Below are positions 7,577 to 15,145 of a stretch of 44,745 bases of DNA, piece by piece. Numbering within the stretch: position 1 is the first letter of the stretch; every line of letters starts with the position of its first letter. The notes under the pieces are model-generated. The model saw only the letters and a program-made list of their open reading frames with translations, was not told the DNA's origin and searched no databases. This DNA comes from Actinoplanes sp. TBRC 11911 (GTDB taxonomy: Bacteria > Actinomycetota > Actinomycetes > Mycobacteriales > Micromonosporaceae). Location of the stretch: the NCBI RefSeq assembly GCF_012933445.1, contig NZ_JABBNC010000056.1, positions 1 to 44,745 of the forward strand. Direction: 5' to 3'. The position numbers and the translations under genes were made by a program.

Positions 7577-10075
7577 GTGACGACAGCGATCCATCAGCGC
7601 ATTGCCTCCGAACTCGGGGTTCGGGAGGCCCAAGTCACCGCGGCGGTCGATTTGCTCGACGGCGGTGCCACGGTGCCGTTCATCGCCCGCTACCGCAAGG
7701 AGGTGACCGGCACCCTCGACGACACCCAGCTGCGGACCCTCGAGGAGCGCCTGGGGTACTTGCGTGAGCTGGAGGAACGCCGCACGGCCGTGCTCGAGTC
7801 GATCCGCGCGCAGGGCAAGCTCGACGACGCCCTGGAGCAGGCCATCCTGGCCGCCGACTCGAAGGCCCGGCTCGAGGACATCTACTTGCCGTACAAGCCG
7901 AAGCGGCGCACCAAGGCACAGATCGCCCGTGAGGCCGGTCTGGAGCCCCTGGCCGAGCAGTTGCTGGGTGACCCCACCCTCGACCCGCGCGAGAGCGCCA
8001 CAAGCTTCGTGGACGCCGAGAAAGGCGTGGCGGACGAGAGCGCCGCCCTGGACGGCGCGCGGGCGATCCTCATCGAGCGGTTCGCCGAGGACGCCGACCT
8101 GATCGGCGAGCTGCGCGAGCGGATGTGGACGCGGGGCCGGCTGATCGCCAAGGTGCGCGACGGCAAGGAGTCCGAGGGCGCGAAGTTCGCCGACTACTTC
8201 GACTTCGCCGAGCCGTACGCGAAATTGCCCTCGCACCGCATCCTGGCGATGTTCCGCGGCGAGAAAGAGGAAGTCCTCGATCTGACGATGGAACCGGAAC
8301 CGGAGGACGAGTCGACCTTCGAGCCCCGGATCGCGGCCCGGTTCGGCGTCGTGGACCAGGGCCGGCCGGCGGACCGGTGGCTGACCGACACGGTGCGCTG
8401 GGCGTGGCGCACCCGGGTGCTCATCCATCTGGGTGCCGACCTGCGGGTCCGTCTCTGGCAGGCCGCCGAGGACGAGGCCGTACGCGTGTTCGCCGCCAAC
8501 CTGCGCGACCTGTTGCTCGCCGCGCCGGCCGGCACGCGCACCACGATGGGACTGGACCCGGGTTTCCGCACCGGGGTCAAGGTGGCGATCGTGGATTCGA
8601 CCGGCAAGGCGGTCGCGACCGACACGATCTACCCGCACGTGCCGCAGAACAAGTGGGACGAGTCGATCCACCGGCTCGCGGCGCTGGCCAGCAAGCACAA
8701 TGTCGACCTGATCGCGATCGGCAACGGCACCGCGTCGCGGGAGACCGACAAGCTGGCCGCCGAGCTGATCAAGCGGCATCCCGAGGCGAAACTGACCAAG
8801 GTGATGGTGTCCGAGGCGGGCGCGTCGGTCTACTCGGCGTCCGCGTACGCCGCGTCGGAGCTGCCCGGCATGGACGTGTCGCTGCGCGGCGCCGTCTCGA
8901 TCGCCCGCCGCCTGCAGGACCCGCTCGCCGAGCTCGTGAAGATCGACCCGCGGTCCATCGGGGTCGGCCAGTACCAGCACGACCTGTCCGAGGTGAAGCT
9001 GTCGAGGTCGCTGGACGCGGTGGTCGAGGACGCGGTGAACGCGGTCGGCGTGGACGTGAACACGGCGTCCGCGCCGCTGCTGACCCGGGTGTCCGGGATC
9101 GGCGCCGGCCTGGCCGAGAACATCGTGCTGCACCGCGACCAGAACGGCCCGTTCCGCACCCGTGACGACATCCGGAAGGTGGCCCGGCTCGGCCCGAAGG
9201 CGTTCGAGCAGTGCGCCGGCTTCCTGCGCATCCCGGACGGCGACGACCCGCTGGACAGCTCGGCGGTGCACCCGGAGTCGTACCCGGTGGTCCGGGCGAT
9301 CCTGGCGTCGGCGAACGCGGACATCAAGACGCTGATCGGGAACAGCCCGTTGTTGCGGGCGTTGCGTCCGGAGCAGTTCGTGACGGACACGTTCGGGCTG
9401 CCCACCGTGACCGACATCCTGGGTGAGCTGGACAAACCGGGCCGGGACCCGCGCCCGGGGTTCACCACCGCCACGTTCGCCGAAGGCGTCGAGAAGATCG
9501 CCGACCTCAAGCCGGGGATGGTGCTGGAAGGGGTGGTCACGAATGTGGCGGCGTTCGGGGCGTTCGTCGACATCGGCGTGCACCAGGACGGCCTGGTCCA
9601 CGTGTCGGCTTTGTCCAACAATTTCGTGAAAGATCCCCGAGAGGTGGTCAAGTCCGGGGATGTCGTCAAGGTCCGGGTGCTGGAGATCGACGAGGCCCGC
9701 AAGCGGATCTCGCTGACCATGCGCCTGAGCGACGAGCCGGCCCGCAAGCGGGAGCCGCGCGCCGACGACGGCCGGCCCGGTCAGGGGCAGGGGCAGGGTC
9801 CGGGCGGCGGCCAAGGCGGGCAGGGTGGGCAGCGCGGCGGTCAAGGCGGCCGGGGCGGCGAACGCGGCGGCCAGGGCGGCGATCGCGGCGGCCGGCAGGG
9901 TGGCGGCCAAGGTGGCCAGGGCGGCCAGGGCGGCCAGCGCGGCGATCGAGGCCGGCAAGGACAGGGCGGCGGACGCCAGGGACAGGGCGGCCGGCAGGGC
10001 CAGCAACGTCAGCCGCAGATCCAGAACTCCGCGATGGCGGACGCGCTGCGCCGGGCCGGCCTGACCAAGGACTGA
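7577..10075 (+). CDS. tex: Tex-family S1 RNA-binding transcription accessory protein
   Basis: An 832-residue Tex protein, a nucleic-acid-binding factor linked to transcription elongation and stress tolerance. Order of parts: N-terminal helical region (1-310), YqgF/RNase-H-like domain starting TTMGLDPGFRTGVKVAIVD (about 320-450), helix-hairpin-helix repeats (about 490-560, e.g. VSGIGAGLAENIV), and an S1 domain (LKPGMVLEGVV ... ISLTMRL, about 643-720). The final 100 residues are an unusual low-complexity tail of GGQ/GGR repeats, ending in a short helix (NSAMADALRRAGL). The GTG at 7577 gives the conserved N-terminus (TTAIHQRIASELGV); an upstream in-frame start would run through the structured leader. 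The tail could bind RNA or promote self-association (inference). Confidence 0.95.
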   Translation: MTTAIHQRIASELGVREAQVTAAVDLLDGGATVPFIARYRKEVTGTLDDTQLRTLEERLGYLRELEERRTAVLESIRAQGKLDDALEQAILAADSKARLEDIYLPYKPKRRTKAQIAREAGLEPLAEQLLGDPTLDPRESATSFVDAEKGVADESAALDGARAILIERFAEDADLIGELRERMWTRGRLIAKVRDGKESEGAKFADYFDFAEPYAKLPSHRILAMFRGEKEEVLDLTMEPEPEDESTFEPRIAARFGVVDQGRPADRWLTDTVRWAWRTRVLIHLGADLRVRLWQAAEDEAVRVFAANLRDLLLAAPAGTRTTMGLDPGFRTGVKVAIVDSTGKAVATDTIYPHVPQNKWDESIHRLAALASKHNVDLIAIGNGTASRETDKLAAELIKRHPEAKLTKVMVSEAGASVYSASAYAASELPGMDVSLRGAVSIARRLQDPLAELVKIDPRSIGVGQYQHDLSEVKLSRSLDAVVEDAVNAVGVDVNTASAPLLTRVSGIGAGLAENIVLHRDQNGPFRTRDDIRKVARLGPKAFEQCAGFLRIPDGDDPLDSSAVHPESYPVVRAILASANADIKTLIGNSPLLRALRPEQFVTDTFGLPTVTDILGELDKPGRDPRPGFTTATFAEGVEKIADLKPGMVLEGVVTNVAAFGAFVDIGVHQDGLVHVSALSNNFVKDPREVVKSGDVVKVRVLEIDEARKRISLTMRLSDEPARKREPRADDGRPGQGQGQGPGGGQGGQGGQRGGQGGRGGERGGQGGDRGGRQGGGQGGQGGQGGQRGDRGRQGQGGGRQGQGGRQGQQRQPQIQNSAMADALRRAGLTKD

Positions 10076-10149
10076 GAGCCGGCGCGCCGGACCGACGCCC
10101 GTACGAGCAAGGTCTGGCAATGGCTCGGCACATCCGGTAGGCAGGGGTC

Positions 10150-10857
10150 ATGGCATTCGAGTGGCCCCTGCCTTTCGTCGAACCGAGCCCGCGCCGGGTC
10201 CGGGTGCGGCTGGGCGGCGTCGTCGTGGCCGACACCGCCAACGCCCAACTGCTCATCCAGTACGGCCCGCGCGAGCTCCCCACCTACTTCGTCCCCATCG
10301 ACGACGTCCGCCCGGGCGTCCTGGTCGACGAGACCGACCGCGGCTGGTCGGTGACCGCGGGCGGCCGGCACGTGCCGCGCGGCGCCTGGCACAACGACGA
10401 GTTCGCCGCGCTCAAGGACCACGTCACCTTCTCCTGGCGCACCCTGGAGTGGTACGAGGAGGACGAACGCGTCTACGAGCACGCGCGTGACCCGCACAAA
10501 CGCGTCGACACGCTGCGCTCGTCCCGGCAGGTCGAGGTCTTCATCGACGGCGAGCGGGTGGCTCGTAGCGTACGGCCGGTGCTGTTGTTCGAGACGATGC
10601 TGCCGACCCGGTACTACCTGCCGTTCACCGACGTGCGGATGGACCTGATGTCGGAGAGCCAGGCCGTCTCGTTCTGCCCGTACAAGGGTGCCGCCCGCTA
10701 CTGGTCGCATCCGGCGGCCGCGGACATCGCGTGGAGCTACCCCGACCCGATCCCGGAGAATCCGAAGATCCGCGACCTGCTCTGCTTCTACAACGAGCGC
10801 GTCGACATCTCGGTGGACGGCGTGCCGCAGGACCGCCCGGAGTCACCCTTCAGCTGA
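10150..10857 (+). CDS. Tandem DUF427 domain protein
   Basis: A 235-residue protein with two DUF427-like modules. The second is clearest: VEVFIDGERVARS, then FETMLPTRYYLPFTDVRMD and CPYKGAARYW, the strongest DUF427 signature. The first half (RVRVRLGGVVVADT ... LPTYFVPIDDV) repeats the same plan in a diverged form. The family is widespread in actinobacteria and has a small all-beta fold, but its biochemical role is not established. ATG at 10150 has GGCAGGGG just upstream. The 3' end overlaps the convergent kinase gene by 15 bases. Confidence 0.88.
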   Translation: MAFEWPLPFVEPSPRRVRVRLGGVVVADTANAQLLIQYGPRELPTYFVPIDDVRPGVLVDETDRGWSVTAGGRHVPRGAWHNDEFAALKDHVTFSWRTLEWYEEDERVYEHARDPHKRVDTLRSSRQVEVFIDGERVARSVRPVLLFETMLPTRYYLPFTDVRMDLMSESQAVSFCPYKGAARYWSHPAAADIAWSYPDPIPENPKIRDLLCFYNERVDISVDGVPQDRPESPFS

Positions 10858-12507
10858 CGGCCGCACGGCGATGTGGTCGAACGCGACCGAGAACGGCCCG
10901 TCCTGCGGCGCGGACCGGTCGGTGACCACGCCCAGCAACAGCCCGGTACCGGTGATGTCGCGGGCGGTGAGCGGTGCCGTGCCGACGGTCCGGCCGTCCC
11001 GGGTCACCTCGACCGAGGTAGCGGTGGTGCGCAGCCCGATCCGGGTCACCGCGCCGCCCACCGCGATCGGCTGGTCCAGCGGCAGCGTCCGGGTCACCTC
11101 GACCTTCTGGTTACGGTGCGTACCCACGTACACGCTGGTCGGGCACACCTCGACCAGGTAGCCGCGCACCTGGGTGAACCGCAGCCAGATCCCCGCGCAC
11201 GTGTCCGGGGTGAGCAGCCGCACCCCGACCTCGGCGTCCAGGCCGGGCGGCAGGTCGTCCTGCGGCCCGGTGCACTTGTAGAGCCCGCGCTGCGCCACCT
11301 GGGCGACCAGGCCACCGTGGAACGTGCAGCCGGTGGTCCCGTCCGCCTCGGTGCTCACCTGCCAGAGCCGCGGCCCGCTCAGGTCGTCCGCCAGGATCGG
11401 GGCCGGACGGCTGGCGGCGGGCGCCGCGTTCGAACTCGTCACCGTCGGCGCGAACGCGAGCAGCGCGGCACCGAGGATCACGGCGAGCACGACCACGGCC
11501 ACCGCGACCGGCAGGAACCATTTGCGCGGCCGGGCCGGTTCCGGGTCCGGTGGCACCGGCGCCGGCATCGGCAGCTCCGACACCGGAACGGTGGTGATCG
11601 CGTCCTCCCGGTAGCCGACCATCACCGACTGCGCCTCGGCCGCGGCCTCCCGCAGGTCCGGCTGGCCGTTCAGCGCCGCTGCGGTCGCCTTGCTCCGGCC
11701 CGAGATCAGCAGGTCCAGCAGCTCGCGCGCGGTCGGCCGGTCGGCCGGGTTCTTCGCCAGCGCCAGCGCCACGAGGTCACGCAACGGCCCGGTCAGGCCG
11801 TCCAGGTTGGGCTCCGCGGTGAGGATCCGGCCGGCGGTCACCGGCGGCGTCTCGCCGCGGAAGGGGGTGCGGCCGGTTCCCGCGTACGCCACCACCCCGC
11901 CCCACGCGAACACGTCGGAGGCCGGAGTGAGCGGCTCGTCGCCGAACCGTTCCGGCGCCATGTAGGCCACCGTGCCCACCATCGCGCCGTCGCCGGTGAT
12001 GGTGTTGCTCTGCCCCTCGACCGCCCGCGCGATCCCGAAGTCGATCACCTTCGGGCTGCCCGGCGCGAGCAGCACGTTCCGCGGTTTGAGGTCGCGGTGG
12101 ATGACGCCGGCGCCGTGGATCGCGGTCAGCGCGGTCGCCACCCCGATCGCCACACTGTGGAGATTCGCCGCGGTGAGCGGGCCGCGCTCCTCCACGACGT
12201 TCGCCAGCGTCGGCCCGTCCACGTACTCGACCACGAGGTACGGACGGTCGTGGTCGGGGTCGGCGTCGAGGACCTCGGCGGTGCAGAACGGCGGCACCTG
12301 GCGGACGCGCTCGACCTCGCTGCGGAACCGCAGCCGGAACTCGTCGTCGTGCGCCAGGTCGGCGCGGACCATCTTGACCGCGACCAGCACGCCGGACGGC
12401 GACCGGCCAAGGTAGACGGTGCCCATGCCGCCCTCGCCGAGCCGCTCGACGAGCTCGTAATCGCCCAGACGCCGCGGATCGTGCGGTCGCAGCGGCTCCT
12501 TAGGCAT
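10843..12507 (-). CDS. Membrane Ser/Thr protein kinase with extracytoplasmic sensor
   Basis: A 554-residue PknB-type kinase. Residues about 12-275 form the kinase: glycine loop GEGGMGTVYLG, VAVKMV lysine, catalytic HRDLKPRNVLL (about 137), DFGIAR, and the APERF activation-segment end. A Pro-rich juxtamembrane linker leads to one transmembrane helix (about 329-352). The outside part (about 353-554) has no PASTA repeats; instead it looks like one beta-sandwich domain with four cysteines (GCTFHGG, YKCTGPQ, DTCAGIW, VEVCPTS), a pattern compatible with a concanavalin-like ligand-binding fold. ATG at 12507 is preceded closely by GGGGGAG. The gene is divergent from a nucleotidyltransferase gene. The ligand is unknown. 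Confidence 0.92.
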   Translation of the reverse strand: MPKEPLRPHDPRRLGDYELVERLGEGGMGTVYLGRSPSGVLVAVKMVRADLAHDDEFRLRFRSEVERVRQVPPFCTAEVLDADPDHDRPYLVVEYVDGPTLANVVEERGPLTAANLHSVAIGVATALTAIHGAGVIHRDLKPRNVLLAPGSPKVIDFGIARAVEGQSNTITGDGAMVGTVAYMAPERFGDEPLTPASDVFAWGGVVAYAGTGRTPFRGETPPVTAGRILTAEPNLDGLTGPLRDLVALALAKNPADRPTARELLDLLISGRSKATAAALNGQPDLREAAAEAQSVMVGYREDAITTVPVSELPMPAPVPPDPEPARPRKWFLPVAVAVVVLAVILGAALLAFAPTVTSSNAAPAASRPAPILADDLSGPRLWQVSTEADGTTGCTFHGGLVAQVAQRGLYKCTGPQDDLPPGLDAEVGVRLLTPDTCAGIWLRFTQVRGYLVEVCPTSVYVGTHRNQKVEVTRTLPLDQPIAVGGAVTRIGLRTTATSVEVTRDGRTVGTAPLTARDITGTGLLLGVVTDRSAPQDGPFSVAFDHIAVRPSAEG

Positions 12508-12559
12508 GCTCCCCCAACTCCCTGACTCGCCGGGACACTGTATCTGGCGTACCCCCGTC

Positions 12560-13354
12560 ATGATTGACCGCATGGACGCTCGCCTTGATCGCGAACCCCT
12601 GGTGTCCCGCTTCGCGGACTCGGTACGCGAGGTCGCCCGGGTGAGCGGCTTCTACGCGGGCGGTTCGATCGGCTCCGGTGACTACCATCCGGGCATCAGC
12701 GACCTCGACCTGGTGGCGGTGCTGTCCGAGCCGCTGACGCGCACCCGCCGCACCGCTCTGAAGGCCGTGCACGCGGCGTTCGACGTGCCCAAGCTGCACT
12801 GCGCGTACGTGCCGGTCGCCGAGGCGGACGATCCGGACCGCACGCACGTGACGTGGGCACACGAGCAGATGTTCCGGCGCCCGCTGAGCCGCATCTCGCG
12901 GGCCGAGCTGCATCGGTTCGGGGTCACCGTCTACGGTCCGGCGCCGGCCTCGGTGTTCCCGCCGGTCAGCGACGCCGAACTCGCCGAGGGGGCGCGGGCC
13001 GAGCTGCGCGGCTACTGGACGGGTGCGCTGCGCCACCCGAGGCGCTGGCGCACCGACCTGCACGTCGACCTGGGTCTGACCACGGTGAGCCGGGCGGACG
13101 CCACCATCGCCGAGGGCCGGCTGATCACCAAGCGGGAGGCCATCGACCGGCTGCCGTCGCTGGGTGTGCCGGTCGAGCTGGCCGGCGAGATCCGCCGGCG
13201 ACGCGCGGGCGAGACGGTTACGCTCACCGAGGACCAGGTACGCGACCGGGCCGTGCTCGTCCGCGCCATCATGCGCCGCGAGCTCGATCGCCTACTAAGG
13301 GTCGCGAAGTCGGGGGCTCCTCAGGGCCTTTCCCGATGGGAATCGCCGCCGTGA
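12560..13354 (+). CDS. Nucleotidyltransferase-domain protein
   Basis: A 264-residue protein with the polymerase-beta-like nucleotidyltransferase signature GGSIGSGDYHPGISDLDLVAV (about residues 30-50), where GS and the D-x-D pair would bind the nucleotide and metals. The C-terminal part is helical, as in aminoglycoside adenylyltransferase-like enzymes, but the acceptor cannot be told. ATGs at 12560 and 12572 are both possible, with no good ribosome binding site before either; 12560 is given. The intergenic gap to the divergent kinase gene is only 52 bases. Resistance function is possible but not supported by anything else nearby. Confidence 0.8.
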   Translation: MIDRMDARLDREPLVSRFADSVREVARVSGFYAGGSIGSGDYHPGISDLDLVAVLSEPLTRTRRTALKAVHAAFDVPKLHCAYVPVAEADDPDRTHVTWAHEQMFRRPLSRISRAELHRFGVTVYGPAPASVFPPVSDAELAEGARAELRGYWTGALRHPRRWRTDLHVDLGLTTVSRADATIAEGRLITKREAIDRLPSLGVPVELAGEIRRRRAGETVTLTEDQVRDRAVLVRAIMRRELDRLLRVAKSGAPQGLSRWESPP

Positions 13355-13408
13355 TGGGCGACTCTTGATTGGTCAGCAAGTCAGCGCAAACGAAAGCGAG
13401 AGAACCCG

Positions 13409-13636
13409 ATGAACTCCGTCCATGAATCGATGACCCGTCAGGGCCTGGTGCGCCCGCGGACCGGCCGGATCATCGGCGGGGTCTGCGCCGGTCTGGCGCG
13501 GCGCTTCGGGATCGACCCGTGGATCGCCCGCCTGATCTTCATCGCCACCCTGCTGATCATCCCGGGCAGCCAGATCCTCATCTACCCGATCCTCTGGATC
13601 CTGATGCCGAGCGAGCAGTACGCGCCCACCTACTGA
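13409..13636 (+). CDS. PspC-domain membrane protein
   Basis: A 75-residue protein that is essentially one PspC domain: LVRPRTGRIIGGVCAGLARRFGIDPWIARLIF followed by a hydrophobic segment (ATLLIIPGSQILIYPILWILMP). PspC proteins sit in the cytoplasmic membrane and are tied to envelope stress responses or act as anti-sigma-like parts. Here it is alone, without PspA or a response regulator next to it. The ATG at 13409 follows a purine-rich AAAGCGAGAGAA. A strong terminator lies 6 bases after the stop. Confidence 0.9.
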   Translation: MNSVHESMTRQGLVRPRTGRIIGGVCAGLARRFGIDPWIARLIFIATLLIIPGSQILIYPILWILMPSEQYAPTY

Positions 13637-13642
13637 GTCTGA

Positions 13643-13673
13643 CGGCCTCGCTCCGCTCGGCGGAGCGAGGCCG
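13643..13673. terminator. Bidirectional hairpin terminator
   Basis: A perfect 14-base-pair stem (CGGCCTCGCTCCGC with its complement) closes a TCG loop between two convergent genes, PspC (stop 13636) and the NuoF-like gene (stop 13676). There is only a short T-containing run (GTTTACTT) after it, as is usual for GC-rich actinomycetes. Confidence 0.85.
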
Positions 13674-13675
13674 GT

Positions 13676-15145
13676 TTACTTGATGGCTTCGGTGAGCCGC
13701 AGGGCCAGCGCCGGGCAGACGTTGACCGCCTTGCGGGCGCCGTTCTCCAGCCACGGCGGCAGCGGGGTCTGCGGGAACGCCGGGAAGCCGTTCGCGTCCA
13801 GCCGGATGATCTCGGGGGCGACCGCCGAGCACAGCCCGTGGCCGTCGCAGCGCGACCAGTCCACGGCCAGCTTCCGGGCACCCTGCTCGGCCGTGTACGG
13901 CAACGGCAGAATACCCCGGACCTGCTTGCCGCAGCCCTCGCCGCCGGCGTGCGCCTCGACGTCGGCGGCGAAGACCTCCAGCGCGGACAGCGCGAACCGC
14001 GCCGTACCGTCCGGGTGGCTGCAGGCGCCGCGGCCCTTGACCACACCGGCCGCCTGGCGCACGTTCTCCACCGCGTTGCCGCCCAGCGACACCAGGGTGA
14101 CCGCCCGGGCCAGGTCGGGCAGGCCCAGCCGGCACGGGCCGCACTGCCCCGCCGACTCGCCCGCCAGATACTGCACGACCTGAGCTACTTCGCCGAGCGC
14201 ACAAGTATTCGACCCGATCGGGATGAGCATGCCGGCGCCCAGCGTGCCCCCGACCTTCGCGAACCCCTTACGGGAGATCGTCACGGTCTTCGCGGCCTCC
14301 GCGGTGATCCACTTGCCGTGGTAGCCGCCGACCAGCAGACCCGGGCCGATGTCCGCGCCGCACATGGTCAGCACGTCCATCAACGGGGTGCCCGACGGCG
14401 CCTCGACCACCGCCGGGTTGGTCGCCGAGCCGCCGACGGTGAGCATGACCGTGCCGGGCTCCTCCGGGATGCCGACCGCGTTGTACTCCCACGGGCCGAG
14501 CCGGGCCGCGATCGCGAGCTGCGAGTACGTCTCCGCGTTCGACAGCAGCGTAGGCAGGCCCATGACGCCGTTGTCGCTGGAGCGCACCTTGCGCCCGGGC
14601 GGGATGTGCGCCTCGCCGTTGATGCCGCGGACCAGCGCGCCACCCTCACCGGAGATGAACCGGTGCGGCACCGTGACGATCCGGGTCGGGCAGGGCATCC
14701 GCCGTTCGGCCAGCGCCGCGGTGATCGAGCTCTGGCCGATGCCGTCGTCGGCGATGCCGATGACGATCTCCTCGGCGTCCAGGGCGGCGGCCGCCAGCGC
14801 GGCGCCGTCCAGGATCAGATGCGGCGCCCGGGTCAGGATCGCCTTGTCCTTCCAGGACGGCGGCTCACCCTCGGTGCCGTTCACCACGATCACCGGGGGC
14901 AGTTCCTGACGGCGGCACGAGTCGAGCACCGCGCGCACCTTGCGGGCGAACGGGAACCCGGCGCCGCCGCGCCCGCGCAGCTCGATACGGTCCGCGAGAC
15001 CGATCAGCTCACCCGACGTGAGGGCCGCGAACCCGCCGTGCACCTCCTGGTGCGCCAGCAGGTCCAGCCGGCCGTACTCGTCGAAGCCCGCGGTGATCCG
15101 GGGGGTGCCGATCGCGGTGACCGGTGGAACCTGGGCCGTGCTCAA
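13676..15145 (-). CDS. NuoF-like flavoprotein fused to a 3Fe-4S ferredoxin
   Basis: A 489-residue redox protein. Residues about 50-330 match the NuoF/SLBB core: LRGRGGAGFPFARK and VVNGTEGEPPSWKDKAIL are the FMN/NADH-binding glycine-rich segments. The iron-sulfur domain (about 335-420) shows ESAGQCGPCRLG and later GACSHPDG; in canonical NuoF the first motif is ESCGxCxPCR, so the first cluster Cys is replaced by Ala here. The C-terminus (about 430-489) is a small ferredoxin with C-x5-C and a final CP, the actinobacterial 3Fe-4S pattern. The TTG start at 15145 is backed by GAGGAG at 9 bases and a TTGA overlap with the upstream membrane gene. Likely passes electrons to or from that membrane cytochrome (inference). 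Confidence 0.88.
   Translation of the reverse strand: MSTAQVPPVTAIGTPRITAGFDEYGRLDLLAHQEVHGGFAALTSGELIGLADRIELRGRGGAGFPFARKVRAVLDSCRRQELPPVIVVNGTEGEPPSWKDKAILTRAPHLILDGAALAAAALDAEEIVIGIADDGIGQSSITAALAERRMPCPTRIVTVPHRFISGEGGALVRGINGEAHIPPGRKVRSSDNGVMGLPTLLSNAETYSQLAIAARLGPWEYNAVGIPEEPGTVMLTVGGSATNPAVVEAPSGTPLMDVLTMCGADIGPGLLVGGYHGKWITAEAAKTVTISRKGFAKVGGTLGAGMLIPIGSNTCALGEVAQVVQYLAGESAGQCGPCRLGLPDLARAVTLVSLGGNAVENVRQAAGVVKGRGACSHPDGTARFALSALEVFAADVEAHAGGEGCGKQVRGILPLPYTAEQGARKLAVDWSRCDGHGLCSAVAPEIIRLDANGFPAFPQTPLPPWLENGARKAVNVCPALALRLTEAIK

Noticed and set aside
8830..9747. Minus-strand frame inside tex (305 residues)
   Set aside because: High-GC antisense shadow with Ser/Arg/Thr-rich composition and no family signature.
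12560..13354. Aminoglycoside resistance gene
   Set aside because: Only the general nucleotidyltransferase signature is visible; no specific resistance motif or mobile context supports it.
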